Below are positions 1 through 7,346 of a stretch of DNA of 10,278 nucleotides, in pieces. The notes beneath the pieces were generated by a model, which was not told where the DNA came from, searched no databases, and saw only the letters and a list, made by a program, of their open reading frames with translations. Source of the stretch: an uncultured bacterium. GTDB taxonomy: Bacteria > Gemmatimonadota > Gemmatimonadetes > Palauibacterales > KS3-K002. The translations under genes were made by a program, and so were the position numbers. Numbering within the stretch: position 1 is the stretch's first letter; each line of letters opens with the position of its first letter. Where the stretch lies: positions 1-10,278 of the forward strand of contig CANPVY010000280.1 of NCBI GenBank assembly GCA_947581845.1, in the 5' to 3' direction.

Positions 1-1585
1 CCAGAACATCGATCATCTCGAGGGCGACGGGTGGCGGCACACCGGAATCTTCCAGCGCCTGTTGCACCTGTACGACCCCTTGGCCCGATAGCTCCGGTAG
101 GTGGAGTCGCCAACCCAGCCACCCGAGCACGCTCGCTCGCAGCTGGCCGAAGAACGCGGCGTCGCCGGAATCGGCCAGCGGCCGCAAGCTGCGCACTAAA
201 CGCTGTCTGCGCTGCGGCCGTCTGCGCGTGGGCAGCGGCACGCGGCCACGGTAGCGGCCGAAGGCGATGACCCCCAGCAGGGCGATCAGCGGGATCGCCT
301 GCACCAGCCAGAAGGCTGTCTTGCGCGGCAGTCCCGACGCCTGCCGGGCCGGACGCGTTCTGATGAAGCGAATCGCGGAGGCGCCCGAGGCCCCGGCCGC
401 GACCGCCGCTGCCGGTGCTGGCCCGACGAGCAAGGACATCGGCTCGGTGCGCGCCGTCGCGTAGGTCGCTTCCAGCGGATCGAAGTGCGGCAAGTGTAAC
501 TCGGGCAGCACGTACTGGCCCGGCCGCTCGGGAATGAGGACCCAGGAGAACCGCTTGTGACCGGCGAACTCGACACCGCGCAGTTGCACCTCCGCGTCTT
601 CTCCACCCTCGTAGACGCGCATCCCGGGGATCTCGGGAAGCGCGGGGCGCCCGATCGAACTCAGGTTCCCGGTGCCGCGCACTTCCAGGACGAGGTTCAC
701 GGCCTCGCCAGCCCGCAAGTCCGATCGATCGAACCATACCTCGGTCTCGTAGCGACCGACGGCGCCGGCGAAATCGGCTGGCATACCCTCTAGCGGTAGC
801 GGTCGGACCACCACCGTCGCCGGGGCGCTTTCGACCTCGAAGGTCTCGGGCGCGTACACGAGGCCGCGCCGCACTTCATAGATGACCGCGGCGGGCGGTA
901 TGCGGACGGTGCCGGGACTCAGCGGGAAAAGCGCGCGCCTGTAGATCTGCACGAAGTACTCGCGCCGGCCGTAGACTTCCCGTTCGGGTCGCGGCGATCC
1001 CGGCAGGTCCGCCGTCCAGAAACCCTGGACTTCCGGGGGCCTGTACTCGGGCTGGCGCTGCAAACGGCCGCGAACGAGCGGCTCGAAGAAGGCGCCCACC
1101 GTCAGTGTCACCTGCTGCCCGACGTACGCCGTTTCGGGCTCCACCCAGAGCCGCACAGCAACCTCCTCCTCCGGCCGCGGCAGCAGCCCGCTCGGGAACT
1201 CCGCGGCCGTCTCTCCAGACCCGGCCACCAGCTGCAGCGCATCGGTCTCGTAGTAGACCCCGTCCACCGACGCACGGATCGGCGGGATCGTCAGCTCGCC
1301 CGCCCGCTCAATCCTGAGCGTGTACTCGCGGGTGAACTCGCGGACCGCGCCCAGCGATGGTGAGAAACGGAACGAGGAGCGGTCAGCAGTGGAGAGCACC
1401 TCGAATCCGGCGAATTCGGGATCCTCGATCTCGGGACCGTACAGTCCAGGCGCGCGCAGCGTGACCGTCAGCAGCACCGTTTCCCCGACACGCGCCGTAC
1501 GGCGGTTCAGGGCCGCGTTCATCTGCACGTCCGCCTGCCCTCCCGCCTGCAGCGAGAGCAACAGGAACACGAGCGATCGCGTCAT
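1..1585 (-). CDS. batD: BatD-like membrane protein (oxygen-tolerance domain), 3' end beyond window
   Basis: The frame is open from the ATG at 1585-1583 to the window edge (528 codons), so the C-terminus is missing. It begins with a hydrophobic signal peptide (about residues 3-14, LVFLLLSL core) and a plausible cleavage after GGQA (residue 18). A long beta-rich region follows with repeated modules typical of BatD: 'RTARVGETVLLTV' near residue 29, 'PETAYVGQQVTLTV' in the second module and 'SDLRAGEAVNLVLEV' in the third. A single transmembrane helix lies at about 425-443 (FWLVQAIPLIALLGVIAFG). An Arg-rich stretch (TRRRRRQR) then begins a helical, presumably cytoplasmic, tail. This is the BatD layout: periplasmic immunoglobulin-like domains anchored in the inner membrane. 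Its ATG overlaps the batC stop by one base (TGATG), so the two are probably translationally coupled. Family role: part of the MoxR/Bat apparatus linked to aerotolerance or envelope stress; the biochemical function is unknown. Family assignment is firm, exact function is not. Confidence 0.88.
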   Translation of the reverse strand, partial: MTRSLVFLLLSLQAGGQADVQMNAALNRRTARVGETVLLTVTLRAPGLYGPEIEDPEFAGFEVLSTADRSSFRFSPSLGAVREFTREYTLRIERAGELTIPPIRASVDGVYYETDALQLVAGSGETAAEFPSGLLPRPEEEVAVRLWVEPETAYVGQQVTLTVGAFFEPLVRGRLQRQPEYRPPEVQGFWTADLPGSPRPEREVYGRREYFVQIYRRALFPLSPGTVRIPPAAVIYEVRRGLVYAPETFEVESAPATVVVRPLPLEGMPADFAGAVGRYETEVWFDRSDLRAGEAVNLVLEVRGTGNLSSIGRPALPEIPGMRVYEGGEDAEVQLRGVEFAGHKRFSWVLIPERPGQYVLPELHLPHFDPLEATYATARTEPMSLLVGPAPAAAVAAGASGASAIRFIRTRPARQASGLPRKTAFWLVQAIPLIALLGVIAFGRYRGRVPLPTRRRPQRRQRLVRSLRPLADSGDAAFFGQLRASVLGWLGWRLHLPELSGQGVVQVQQALEDSGVPPPVALEMIDVL

Positions 1586-2301
1586 CACCAGTCCGGACCT
1601 CGCACGCGTTGTCTCTGGCGCCTCAACTTCTCGCGCTGCAGGCCGCGCTCCCGCTCCTCGACCGCTCGCAGCACTTGCTCAGCCAGTCCGCGGGGCAGGG
1701 GCGCCTCCAGCGCATCGGGCCCCGTGGCCTGCCGCCGTTCGCCCGGGCCGGGGCGCGGCTGAACCGACGCCGGGCCTCCCTCGACTGGCCCCTGCTCCTC
1801 ACCACGCCCCTCTCCCTGCGGCGGTGTTGTCGGCTGCCGCTCAGGCCCGGTCAGCGGCTGAGCCCTACGCTCCAGCTCGGCCAGTCGGCGCATGGCCAGC
1901 TCCAGGTTCCAGCGCGCATCAGTGCGCTCGGGGTCGAGCAGCAGTGAGCTGCGGTAGGCACGGATCGCGGCCCGCAGGTCCGCCGCCGTGACGGCCTGCG
2001 GATCGCCGGCCAGAGCGTTGCCCAGGTTGTAGAACGCACATGTCTGCAGCTCCGGTGATCGGGCCTCCAGCGCCACGCCCAGCGCCTCGCGGGCGGCGTC
2101 CCACTCGCCGAGCTGCAGAAGTGAGGTGCCCAAGTTGTACTGCAGCCGCGGTGCTGAGCCCCCGCGCTCGAGCGCAGCCCGATAACGCTGCACTGCCTTC
2201 ACGTAGTCGCCCCGCCGGTAGGCGCGATTCCCACCGGCCTCCTGGCCCCAGAACTGGAAGCCCAGCAGCACAACAGCGAGTACGAGCCCCACAGCCCTCA
2301 C
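1585..2301 (-). CDS. batC: BatC-like TPR protein, membrane anchored
   Basis: A 238-residue protein from a GTG start at 2301-2299. A start at 2367 is possible in the same frame but would overlap batB by 70 bases. The GTG has a GGAGG at 2310-2314 with an 8-base spacer and overlaps the batB stop in a GTGA, so I prefer it. Residues 3-18 form one hydrophobic segment (signal anchor). Three tetratricopeptide-like units follow at about 23-48 (GNRAYRRGDYVKAVQRYRAAL), 53-82 (YNLGTSLLQLGEWDAAREAL) and 88-138 (YNLGNAL, then AIRAYRSSLLLDP and WNLELAMRR). A Pro/Gly/Gln/Glu-rich linker occupies about 150-200, and a charged helix ends in GPDW. Helix plus terminal DW resembles the ends of BatC-type TPR proteins, as I remember the family. 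TPR proteins in Bat operons are thought to scaffold contacts between the vWA proteins and BatD; that partner role is inferred here. Confidence 0.87.
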   Translation of the reverse strand: MRAVGLVLAVVLLGFQFWGQEAGGNRAYRRGDYVKAVQRYRAALERGGSAPRLQYNLGTSLLQLGEWDAAREALGVALEARSPELQTCAFYNLGNALAGDPQAVTAADLRAAIRAYRSSLLLDPERTDARWNLELAMRRLAELERRAQPLTGPERQPTTPPQGEGRGEEQGPVEGGPASVQPRPGPGERRQATGPDALEAPLPRGLAEQVLRAVEERERGLQREKLRRQRQRVRGPDW

Positions 2302-3311
2302 CGCTGCCACCTCCAGGCCCAAGCCCAATCCAGTGCCAAGAGCAACAGTGCTCCCGCGACGAACCACTGGAACCTGGGAGTCCAGCGCACGCCGCGCGTC
2401 ACGTCACCGCGACCGCGCCGCAACTCGGAAAGCGCCGCCAGCACACGGCTGACGCCGCCCTCGTCCGCCCGAGCCCAGAACCCTCCGCTGAGACGCGCCG
2501 CGCTGGAGAGCGGCTCGGTCATCATGCGGCTCAGCACGATGTTGCCATCCGAATCGCGCTTGTAGCCGCCGATGCGTTCGCCCATCGGGTCGTGGCCGGG
2601 TATCGGCTCGCCGCGATCGCCGCCGATGCCGATCGCGTAGACACGGATCCGCTCGGCCGCCGCAGCCCGGGCGACATCGAGTACCCCTCTTTCCTCGTCA
2701 TGCGACTCGCCATCGCTGAGGATGACGATGGCACGATCGCCTCCCTCGCTGGGCGCCTCCTGCAACAGCGACACGGCGTCGCGGATCGCCGTGCTCGGCG
2801 AGGACCCGGGCGTGCCTGCCGCGCTCGGATCGAGCGCGTCCAGATAGAGCTGCAAGGCACCGTGGTCGATGGTCAACGGGGACAGCTGGTAGCCGGAGCC
2901 CGCGAACGCCACCAGCCCGATCCGATGTCCGGCCAACTCGGTGATCAAGCGGCGGCCCGCCAAACGCAGCCGCTCGAAGCGGTTGGGCTTCACATCCTCT
3001 GCCCACATCGACTCGGAGATGTCCAGCGCCAGCACGACATCCAGCGCACGTGTCTGTTCCTCCACCTCCTGGGCGCCCCACTGCGGGCCCGCCAGCGCCA
3101 GGCCCAACAGAGCCAGCGCGGCGGCCACCAACGCGCCACGTCGATACGGCGAGCCGCTGAGGTCGATGCGCGTCAACCGCTCCAGCATCCCCGAGCTGCC
3201 GAGCGCATCCAGGGCACCCCGGCGACGCACGTGCCACAGATAGACCACGGCAATCAACAGCGCTGCAGCTGCCAGGCCTGCCCAGATCCAGCCGGGATAC
3301 TCGAGCCTCAT
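2298..3311 (-). CDS. batB: BatB-like membrane protein with von Willebrand A domain
   Basis: A 337-residue protein from the ATG at 3311-3309, preceded by a clear GGAGG at 3318-3322 with a 6-base spacer. Two N-terminal transmembrane helices (about 8-26 and 58-75) are followed by a vWA domain (about 90-280) and a C-terminal helix (about 315-333, WFVAGALLLLALDWAWAW). This is the standard three-helix BatA/BatB layout with the vWA domain outside the membrane. The metal-ion-dependent adhesion site is visible as DISES (97-101) and the acidic SDGESH loop (D200). The MIDAS threonine is less certain: the region reads PGSSPSTAIRDAV (168-180), a little longer than the usual GTDI-type loop. It follows batA by 31 bases and overlaps batC by 4. 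It probably forms a complex with BatA and is a substrate or partner of the MoxR ATPase; that is family knowledge, not shown here. Confidence 0.9.
   Translation of the reverse strand: MRLEYPGWIWAGLAAAALLIAVVYLWHVRRRGALDALGSSGMLERLTRIDLSGSPYRRGALVAAALALLGLALAGPQWGAQEVEEQTRALDVVLALDISESMWAEDVKPNRFERLRLAGRRLITELAGHRIGLVAFAGSGYQLSPLTIDHGALQLYLDALDPSAAGTPGSSPSTAIRDAVSLLQEAPSEGGDRAIVILSDGESHDEERGVLDVARAAAAERIRVYAIGIGGDRGEPIPGHDPMGERIGGYKRDSDGNIVLSRMMTEPLSSAARLSGGFWARADEGGVSRVLAALSELRRGRGDVTRGVRWTPRFQWFVAGALLLLALDWAWAWRWQR
2310..2314 (-). promoter_or_regulatory. Ribosome binding site that decides the batC start
   Basis: On the minus strand GGAGG precedes the GTG at 2301 with an 8-base spacer (TGGCAGCG). 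It lies inside the last codons of batB (encoding WRWQR). Together with the GTGA stop/start overlap it argues for initiation at 2301 and not at the upstream in-frame codon at 2367. Confidence 0.7.
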
Positions 3312-3317
3312 CGCCTA

Positions 3318-3322
3318 CCTCC
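3318..3322 (-). promoter_or_regulatory. Ribosome binding site of batB
   Basis: GGAGG on the minus strand with a 6-base spacer (TAGGCG) to the ATG at 3311. It lies in the 31-base gap after the batA stop, so batB can initiate independently, unlike the overlapping genes around it. Confidence 0.75.
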
Positions 3323-3342
3323 GACCAGCGACCGCTCCAGGT

Positions 3343-4317
3343 TCACACGTAGAGCGGGTAGCGACGCACGCGAAGCACCCATTCCGCGAGAACCAGTAGC
3401 GCCGCCAGCAGGACGAACGGCCGAAAATGCTCACTGAACTCGATGTAACGACGCACGTGCACCGGCGTCCTCTCCAGCTCGTCGATCTGACGGTAGATCT
3501 CCTCGAGAGCCCGGGCGTTCGTGGCCCGGAAGTACTGGCCTCCCGTGATCGCGGCGATCCGGCGCAGTAGATCCTCATCCAGGCGGACCCGCATGCTGGC
3601 GTATTCGGTTCCCAGCGGACCGGGACCGATCGGTACCGGCGCGACCCCTTCGCTACCGACGCCGATCGTGTACGTACGGATCTCGTAGGCCGCCGCCGCT
3701 CGTGCGGCCGTAACCGGGTCGACCTCGCCGCGGTTGTTCTCGCCGTCAGTCAAGAGGATCACCACCCTCGAGCTGCCCGGCGCGCGGTGCAGCCTGTTGG
3801 CGGCCGTGGCGAGCGCCGTACCGATCGCCGTTCCGTCCTCCAACAGATCGGTCCTGAGATTCTGAATGGCGCGCTCGAGGATTCGATAGTCGATCGTCAG
3901 CGGGACCTGCGTGATCGCCTCGCCGGCAAATGCGACGAGCGCGATCCGATCATACTGCCGGTTCTGGACGAACTCGAGGACCGTCCGCTTCGCGACCTCC
4001 AACCGATCCAGCGGCTGCATGTCGAGCGCTAGCATCGAACTCGATATGTCGACAACCAGGGCGATCGCGATCCCCTCCGCCTCGATCTCCTCCGTCGCCA
4101 CGCCCGTCTGCGGCCGCGCCAACGCGACGATCAGCGACAGCACGGCCAGACCACGCAGCGCAGCCGGTAGACTCGCCAGCAGACGACCGATCCTGCGCCC
4201 GGAGCGTGCAGCGATTTCCGCCCGCGAGTAGCGGAACCCGCCTCGCTCGCGCCGCCATAGCCACCAGAGCGGGAAGATGGCGAGTAGTACGAAGGCCCAG
4301 GGCGTCTCGAAGCTCAC
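3343..4317 (-). CDS. batA: BatA-like membrane protein with von Willebrand A domain
   Basis: A 324-residue protein from a GTG start at 4317-4315 that overlaps the upstream stop in a GTGA. Its N-terminus, ETPWAFVLLAIFPLWWLWRR, is the first membrane helix typical of BatA. A second helix is at about 50-67, just before ARPQTG, a motif that precedes the vWA domain in this family. The vWA domain (about 85-275) carries all expected MIDAS elements: DISSSM (90-95), a Thr in DGTAIGTAL (T163) and LLTDGENNRG (D191). A C-terminal helix (about 298-316) is followed by a short basic tail. It closely parallels batB in architecture, so the two are paralogues. Such proteins bind a divalent metal through MIDAS and are thought to be remodelled by the neighbouring MoxR ATPase. 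The Bat name follows Bacteroides aerotolerance genes; whether this organism uses it for that purpose is unknown. Confidence 0.92.
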   Translation of the reverse strand: MSFETPWAFVLLAIFPLWWLWRRERGGFRYSRAEIAARSGRRIGRLLASLPAALRGLAVLSLIVALARPQTGVATEEIEAEGIAIALVVDISSSMLALDMQPLDRLEVAKRTVLEFVQNRQYDRIALVAFAGEAITQVPLTIDYRILERAIQNLRTDLLEDGTAIGTALATAANRLHRAPGSSRVVILLTDGENNRGEVDPVTAARAAAAYEIRTYTIGVGSEGVAPVPIGPGPLGTEYASMRVRLDEDLLRRIAAITGGQYFRATNARALEEIYRQIDELERTPVHVRRYIEFSEHFRPFVLLAALLVLAEWVLRVRRYPLYV

Positions 4318-5348
4318 GGCTCCAACGACTCCGGTTCTTCAGGTTCCTCGGCTTCCGCCGCAAACACGTCGTCCATCGCGCTGAGCAAGTCGTCGACCGG
4401 CTCGGGTGCGGGTGCCGGCTCCGGCTCCGACTCAGGCGGCGGCTCGACCACGACCCGCTCGAACTCGACGATCCAGCGACGCGTCGCATCGAGCGCCCGC
4501 GCGGCCTGAGCGCGTGACGGACGACGACGCGCGAACTTGACCAGGTCCGCCCCCGCCAGCAGCCCGGCCAGCGCCCGTTGGCGCCGCTCACCCAAACCAT
4601 CACGACCCACCGCCTGGACCAGCTCCCCCGTCGTGAGGTCGAGCCGCCAGGTAGGATCCGTCTCGGCGAGGAACTCCCGGACGATGTAGGAGAGACCCGA
4701 GTACAGAGCCTTCAGCTCGCCGGCCTCCGGCAGGCCTGCCGCCGCCAACCGCTCAAGCGCCGCGAGCGCCCGCGCCCGGGGAGGCTGCACCGGCGGGGGC
4801 GGGGGCGGCTGAACGGATGCACGGCGCCTGGCGTAGAGCACCGCCGCCAGCAGCAAAGCCAGCGCGAGCCCGGCGACGGCCAGCTTCTCCTGAATACTCC
4901 AGTTGCCCCCGACGACGTCGGCCGCTGGCCTCCAGGCGAGCGTGTCGGGGTCGGCGGCTTCCGGCAGCACCGACGCCACGTGAACCGACAGCGCCGGCAC
5001 AGCGATGAGTAGCTCCGCCGCCTCCGTCACGACCCGCACCTCCGCCTCCGGCAGCGGCACCACACCCAGGTTCCACACCACCAGCTCATAGCGCGCCGAG
5101 CGAGTCCCGTCTGCCTCGACGGGACGCTGCAGCGGCGGCCCGAGCGCGACGACCGCACCGCTGTCCGGAAGCTGAGGGAACACGACCTCGGCCCCACGCG
5201 TCACGCCGCTTACCTCAACGATCAGCGTGATCCGCTCGCCGATGCGCAGGGAATCCGGCACGACCGTGGCTCGCACCTCCACTCCACCGCCAACCCCCGG
5301 CGCGGCCTGAACGGTCAGCATCAGCAGGGCAACCGCGACCCAGCTCAT
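4314..5348 (-). CDS. Short BatD/DUF4381-like membrane protein
   Basis: A 344-residue protein from the ATG at 5348-5346, overlapping the DUF58 gene stop in an ATGA. Residues 1-16 look like a signal peptide (VAVALLMLTVQAAPG). A beta-sandwich-like domain follows at about 22-125, with PDSLRIGERITLIVEV echoing the module starts in the larger BatD-like protein at the end of the operon. One transmembrane helix sits at about 156-173. After a proline run (181-190) comes a helical cytoplasmic domain (about 191-300, LKALYSGLSYIVREFLA, TTGELVQAV), similar in style to BatD and DUF4381 C-terminal domains. The last 45 residues are a Glu/Pro-rich acidic tail, probably disordered. A protein of this type between the DUF58 and batA genes is common in MoxR operons. 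I infer it is a membrane partner linking the cytoplasmic ATPase/DUF58 pair to the periplasm. No enzymatic motif is seen. Confidence 0.78.
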   Translation of the reverse strand: MSWVAVALLMLTVQAAPGVGGGVEVRATVVPDSLRIGERITLIVEVSGVTRGAEVVFPQLPDSGAVVALGPPLQRPVEADGTRSARYELVVWNLGVVPLPEAEVRVVTEAAELLIAVPALSVHVASVLPEAADPDTLAWRPAADVVGGNWSIQEKLAVAGLALALLLAAVLYARRRASVQPPPPPPVQPPRARALAALERLAAAGLPEAGELKALYSGLSYIVREFLAETDPTWRLDLTTGELVQAVGRDGLGERRQRALAGLLAGADLVKFARRRPSRAQAARALDATRRWIVEFERVVVEPPPESEPEPAPAPEPVDDLLSAMDDVFAAEAEEPEEPESLEP

Positions 5349-6250
5349 CGGGCTAGCTTCCGTTCACGGGCCTCGAAGAAGTTGATCAGCGGACGCACAT
5401 ACGAGCGATCCGTCTGGATCTCGATCTGGTCAACCGAGAGGCGACGCAACAGGCGACGCAGACGCGCTTCCTCTTCCGTCGCCAGATGCTCGAACTGCTC
5501 ACGCACGAAACGGTTGCCCGAGTCCAGCACCACGCGCTGATCGGTCTCTGCGTCCACAAGCTCAAGGTAGCCAACGTCCGGCAGCTCACGTTCGCGCGGG
5601 TCGCCCACCGTAACCGCCACCAGGTCATGGCGCCGACTGACCACCTTCAGCGACCTCTCGAAGTCCGCGTCCTGAAAGTCGGAGACCAGGAACAGAATGG
5701 CCCGATGACGCTGTACACGACCGATGTAGTCCAGCGCGACCGACAGGTCGGTGCCGCGACCGCTCGGCTCGAACGCCAGCAGATCGCGAATGAGACGAAG
5801 TGCATGCCGGCGCCCCTTCTTGGGCGGTACGAACTGCTCGATCCGGTCGGTGAACAAGACCAGGCCGACCCGATCGTTGTTCTTGATCGCGGCCATGGCG
5901 ATGACTGCGGCGATCTCCGCCGCCAACTCGGCCTTGAACCGGCCACGCGTACCGAATTGCGCCGAGCCCGACAGGTCGACCGCGAACAGGACGGTCAGCT
6001 CCCGCTCCTCAGCGTAAGTCTTCACGTAGGGATGGCCCATACGGGCCGAGACGTTCCAGTCGATGGTGCGGTACTCGTCGCCGGGCACGTACTCACGCAC
6101 CTCGGCAAACTCCATCCCCTGTCCTTTGAACACCGATTGGTATTCGCCGCTGAACAGTGTGTTGACCAGGCCGCGTGTGCGCAGTTCGATCAGCTTGACC
6201 TGGCGTAAGACCTCGCGGGGCACGGCCTGCGCGCTGGGGGACCGCTCCAT
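5345..6250 (-). CDS. DUF58 protein with vWA-like metal site
   Basis: A 301-residue soluble protein from the ATG at 6250-6248, seven bases after the moxR stop. The family signature is clear: IELRTRGLVNTLFSGEYQS (21-39), FKGQGMEFAEVREYVPGD (41-58), then RTIDWNVSARMG (61-72), in the place where DUF58 proteins are most conserved. A vWA-like fold follows, with a MIDAS-type DLSGS at 92-96, GTDLSVAL in the middle and LVSDFQD as the later acidic loop. There is no membrane segment, unlike many DUF58 members, so it is likely cytoplasmic. DUF58 genes directly after moxR are one of the most regular pairings in MoxR operons, and a direct contact with the ATPase is presumed. The function is otherwise unknown. 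The only Shine-Dalgarno-like sequence is weak, so coupling to moxR translation is likely. Confidence 0.92.
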   Translation of the reverse strand: MERSPSAQAVPREVLRQVKLIELRTRGLVNTLFSGEYQSVFKGQGMEFAEVREYVPGDEYRTIDWNVSARMGHPYVKTYAEERELTVLFAVDLSGSAQFGTRGRFKAELAAEIAAVIAMAAIKNNDRVGLVLFTDRIEQFVPPKKGRRHALRLIRDLLAFEPSGRGTDLSVALDYIGRVQRHRAILFLVSDFQDADFERSLKVVSRRHDLVAVTVGDPRERELPDVGYLELVDAETDQRVVLDSGNRFVREQFEHLATEEEARLRRLLRRLSVDQIEIQTDRSYVRPLINFFEARERKLAR

Positions 6251-6257
6251 GTCCAGC

Positions 6258-7289
6258 CTAGGGAACCTCCACCGCCTCGAGGACGCGGCGAGTTATCTCG
6301 TCCGAGGTGACCTCCTCCGCCTCCGCCTCGTAGGTCGTGATGATCCGGTGCCGGAACACGTCGGCGGCCATCGCCTTCACATCGTCCGGTATCACGTACG
6401 CGCGACCGCGCAGGTAGGCGTGCGCGCGCCCGGTCTGAGCCAAGTAGATCGAGGCGCGCGGGGAAGCACCGTACTCGATGAGTGGCGCGAGCTCGGGAAG
6501 GCCATAGTCCGCTGGCTGTCGGGTGGCTTGTACGAGGTCAACGATGTAGTCGGCGATCTTGTCGTCCATGTAGAGCTCGGCGATGTCCTGCCGCGCCTGC
6601 AGGATCGCGCCGGGCTCCGTCACCGCGTCGACCGGTATCGGCTCGCCCGACGCCATCCTCCGGATGATCTCCTTCTCTTCGTCGCGCGCGGGATAGCCGA
6701 TCTTCACCTTCAACATGAATCGGTCGACCTGGGCTTCCGGCAGCGGGTAGGTGCCCTCCTGTTCGATCGGGTTCTGGGTGGCCAGTACCAGAAACGGCTC
6801 CTCGAGTCCGAACGTCTGGCCGCCGAACGTGACCTGCTTCTCCTGCATCGCCTCGAGCAGCGCCGACTGCACCTTCGCCGGCGCCCGGTTCACCTCGTCG
6901 GCCAGGATGATGTTCGCGAAGATCGGGCCCGGCCTCGGCTCGAACTCGCCCGTCTTCTGGTTGTAGATCATCGTGCCGATCAGATCGGCAGGCAGCAGGT
7001 CCGGTGTGAACTGTATGCGCTGGAAGCGCGTGTTGATCGTCTCGGCAATCGTCCGAACCGCCAGCGTCTTGGCCAGTCCAGGAACACCCTCCAGCAGCAC
7101 GTGGCCACCGGTGAGCAGGCCGATGAGAATGCGTTCGACGACGTGTTCCTGCCCGACGATCCGCTTGCGCACCTGGCCGACGATCTCCTCACTCAGCTCA
7201 AGACCCGAAGCGCTCGCGACGGGCTGCTCGACTGCCTTCTGGCTCTTCTTCTTCGTCGGCTTCTCCTTCAGCTTCGCTTCATCTGCCAT
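6258..7289 (-). CDS. moxR: MoxR-family AAA+ ATPase
   Basis: A 343-residue ATPase from the ATG at 7289-7287. It has a Lys-rich N-terminal extension of about 30 residues (KLKEKPTKKKSQK), then the AAA+ core. Walker A is EGVPGLAKT (67-75), Walker B is ILADEVNRAP (128-137), sensor 1 is LATQNPIEQEGTYPLPEAQ (169-187) with N173, and the arginine-finger region is VDRFM (188-192). The C-terminal lid contains PRASIYLAQTGRAHAYLRGR and VIPDDVKAMA. These are the hallmarks of the MoxR proper (MRP) branch. The protein hydrolyses ATP and is believed to act as a chaperone that activates or assembles vWA/MIDAS proteins, here DUF58, BatA and BatB. It is the first gene of the Bat operon, 57 bases after the preceding gene. 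The sequence before its ATG is purine-rich (GTGGGATAGGG) but not a textbook GGAGG. The Lys-rich extension is the only unusual part. Confidence 0.95.
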   Translation of the reverse strand: MADEAKLKEKPTKKKSQKAVEQPVASASGLELSEEIVGQVRKRIVGQEHVVERILIGLLTGGHVLLEGVPGLAKTLAVRTIAETINTRFQRIQFTPDLLPADLIGTMIYNQKTGEFEPRPGPIFANIILADEVNRAPAKVQSALLEAMQEKQVTFGGQTFGLEEPFLVLATQNPIEQEGTYPLPEAQVDRFMLKVKIGYPARDEEKEIIRRMASGEPIPVDAVTEPGAILQARQDIAELYMDDKIADYIVDLVQATRQPADYGLPELAPLIEYGASPRASIYLAQTGRAHAYLRGRAYVIPDDVKAMAADVFRHRIITTYEAEAEEVTSDEITRRVLEAVEVP

Positions 7290-7346
7290 CCCTATCCCAC
7301 CCGGGTTTGCGCGTCTCCGTCTTCGCGACCGGCGCGGCCTGCACGC
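7290..7346. other. Largest intergenic gap, before moxR
   Basis: These 57 bases separate the SDR-like gene from moxR and are the widest non-coding interval in the window. I see no convincing stem-loop plus T-run terminator on the minus strand and no clear -35/-10 pair. A promoter for the Bat operon could overlap the 3' end of the upstream gene, but the sequence alone does not show one. Read-through from the scpB side is therefore possible. Confidence 0.4.

Noticed and set aside
3312..3342. Possible terminator or promoter between batA and batB
   Set aside because: The 31 bases hold a ribosome site but no stem-loop with a T-run and no recognisable promoter elements.
2040..3437. Plus-strand open frame of 465 codons opposite batB and batC
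   Set aside because: Antisense to genes with clear vWA and TPR motifs; composition is Arg/Pro/Ala/Gln-rich without recognisable structure.
4778..4808. G-rich run on the plus strand that could form a G-quadruplex
   Set aside because: Only three tracts of three or more G are present, and the run is explained by the CCG/CCC codons of a six-proline stretch in the BatD-like protein.
5486..6208. Plus-strand open frame of 240 codons opposite the DUF58 gene
   Set aside because: The opposite strand encodes an unmistakable DUF58 protein; this is a shadow.
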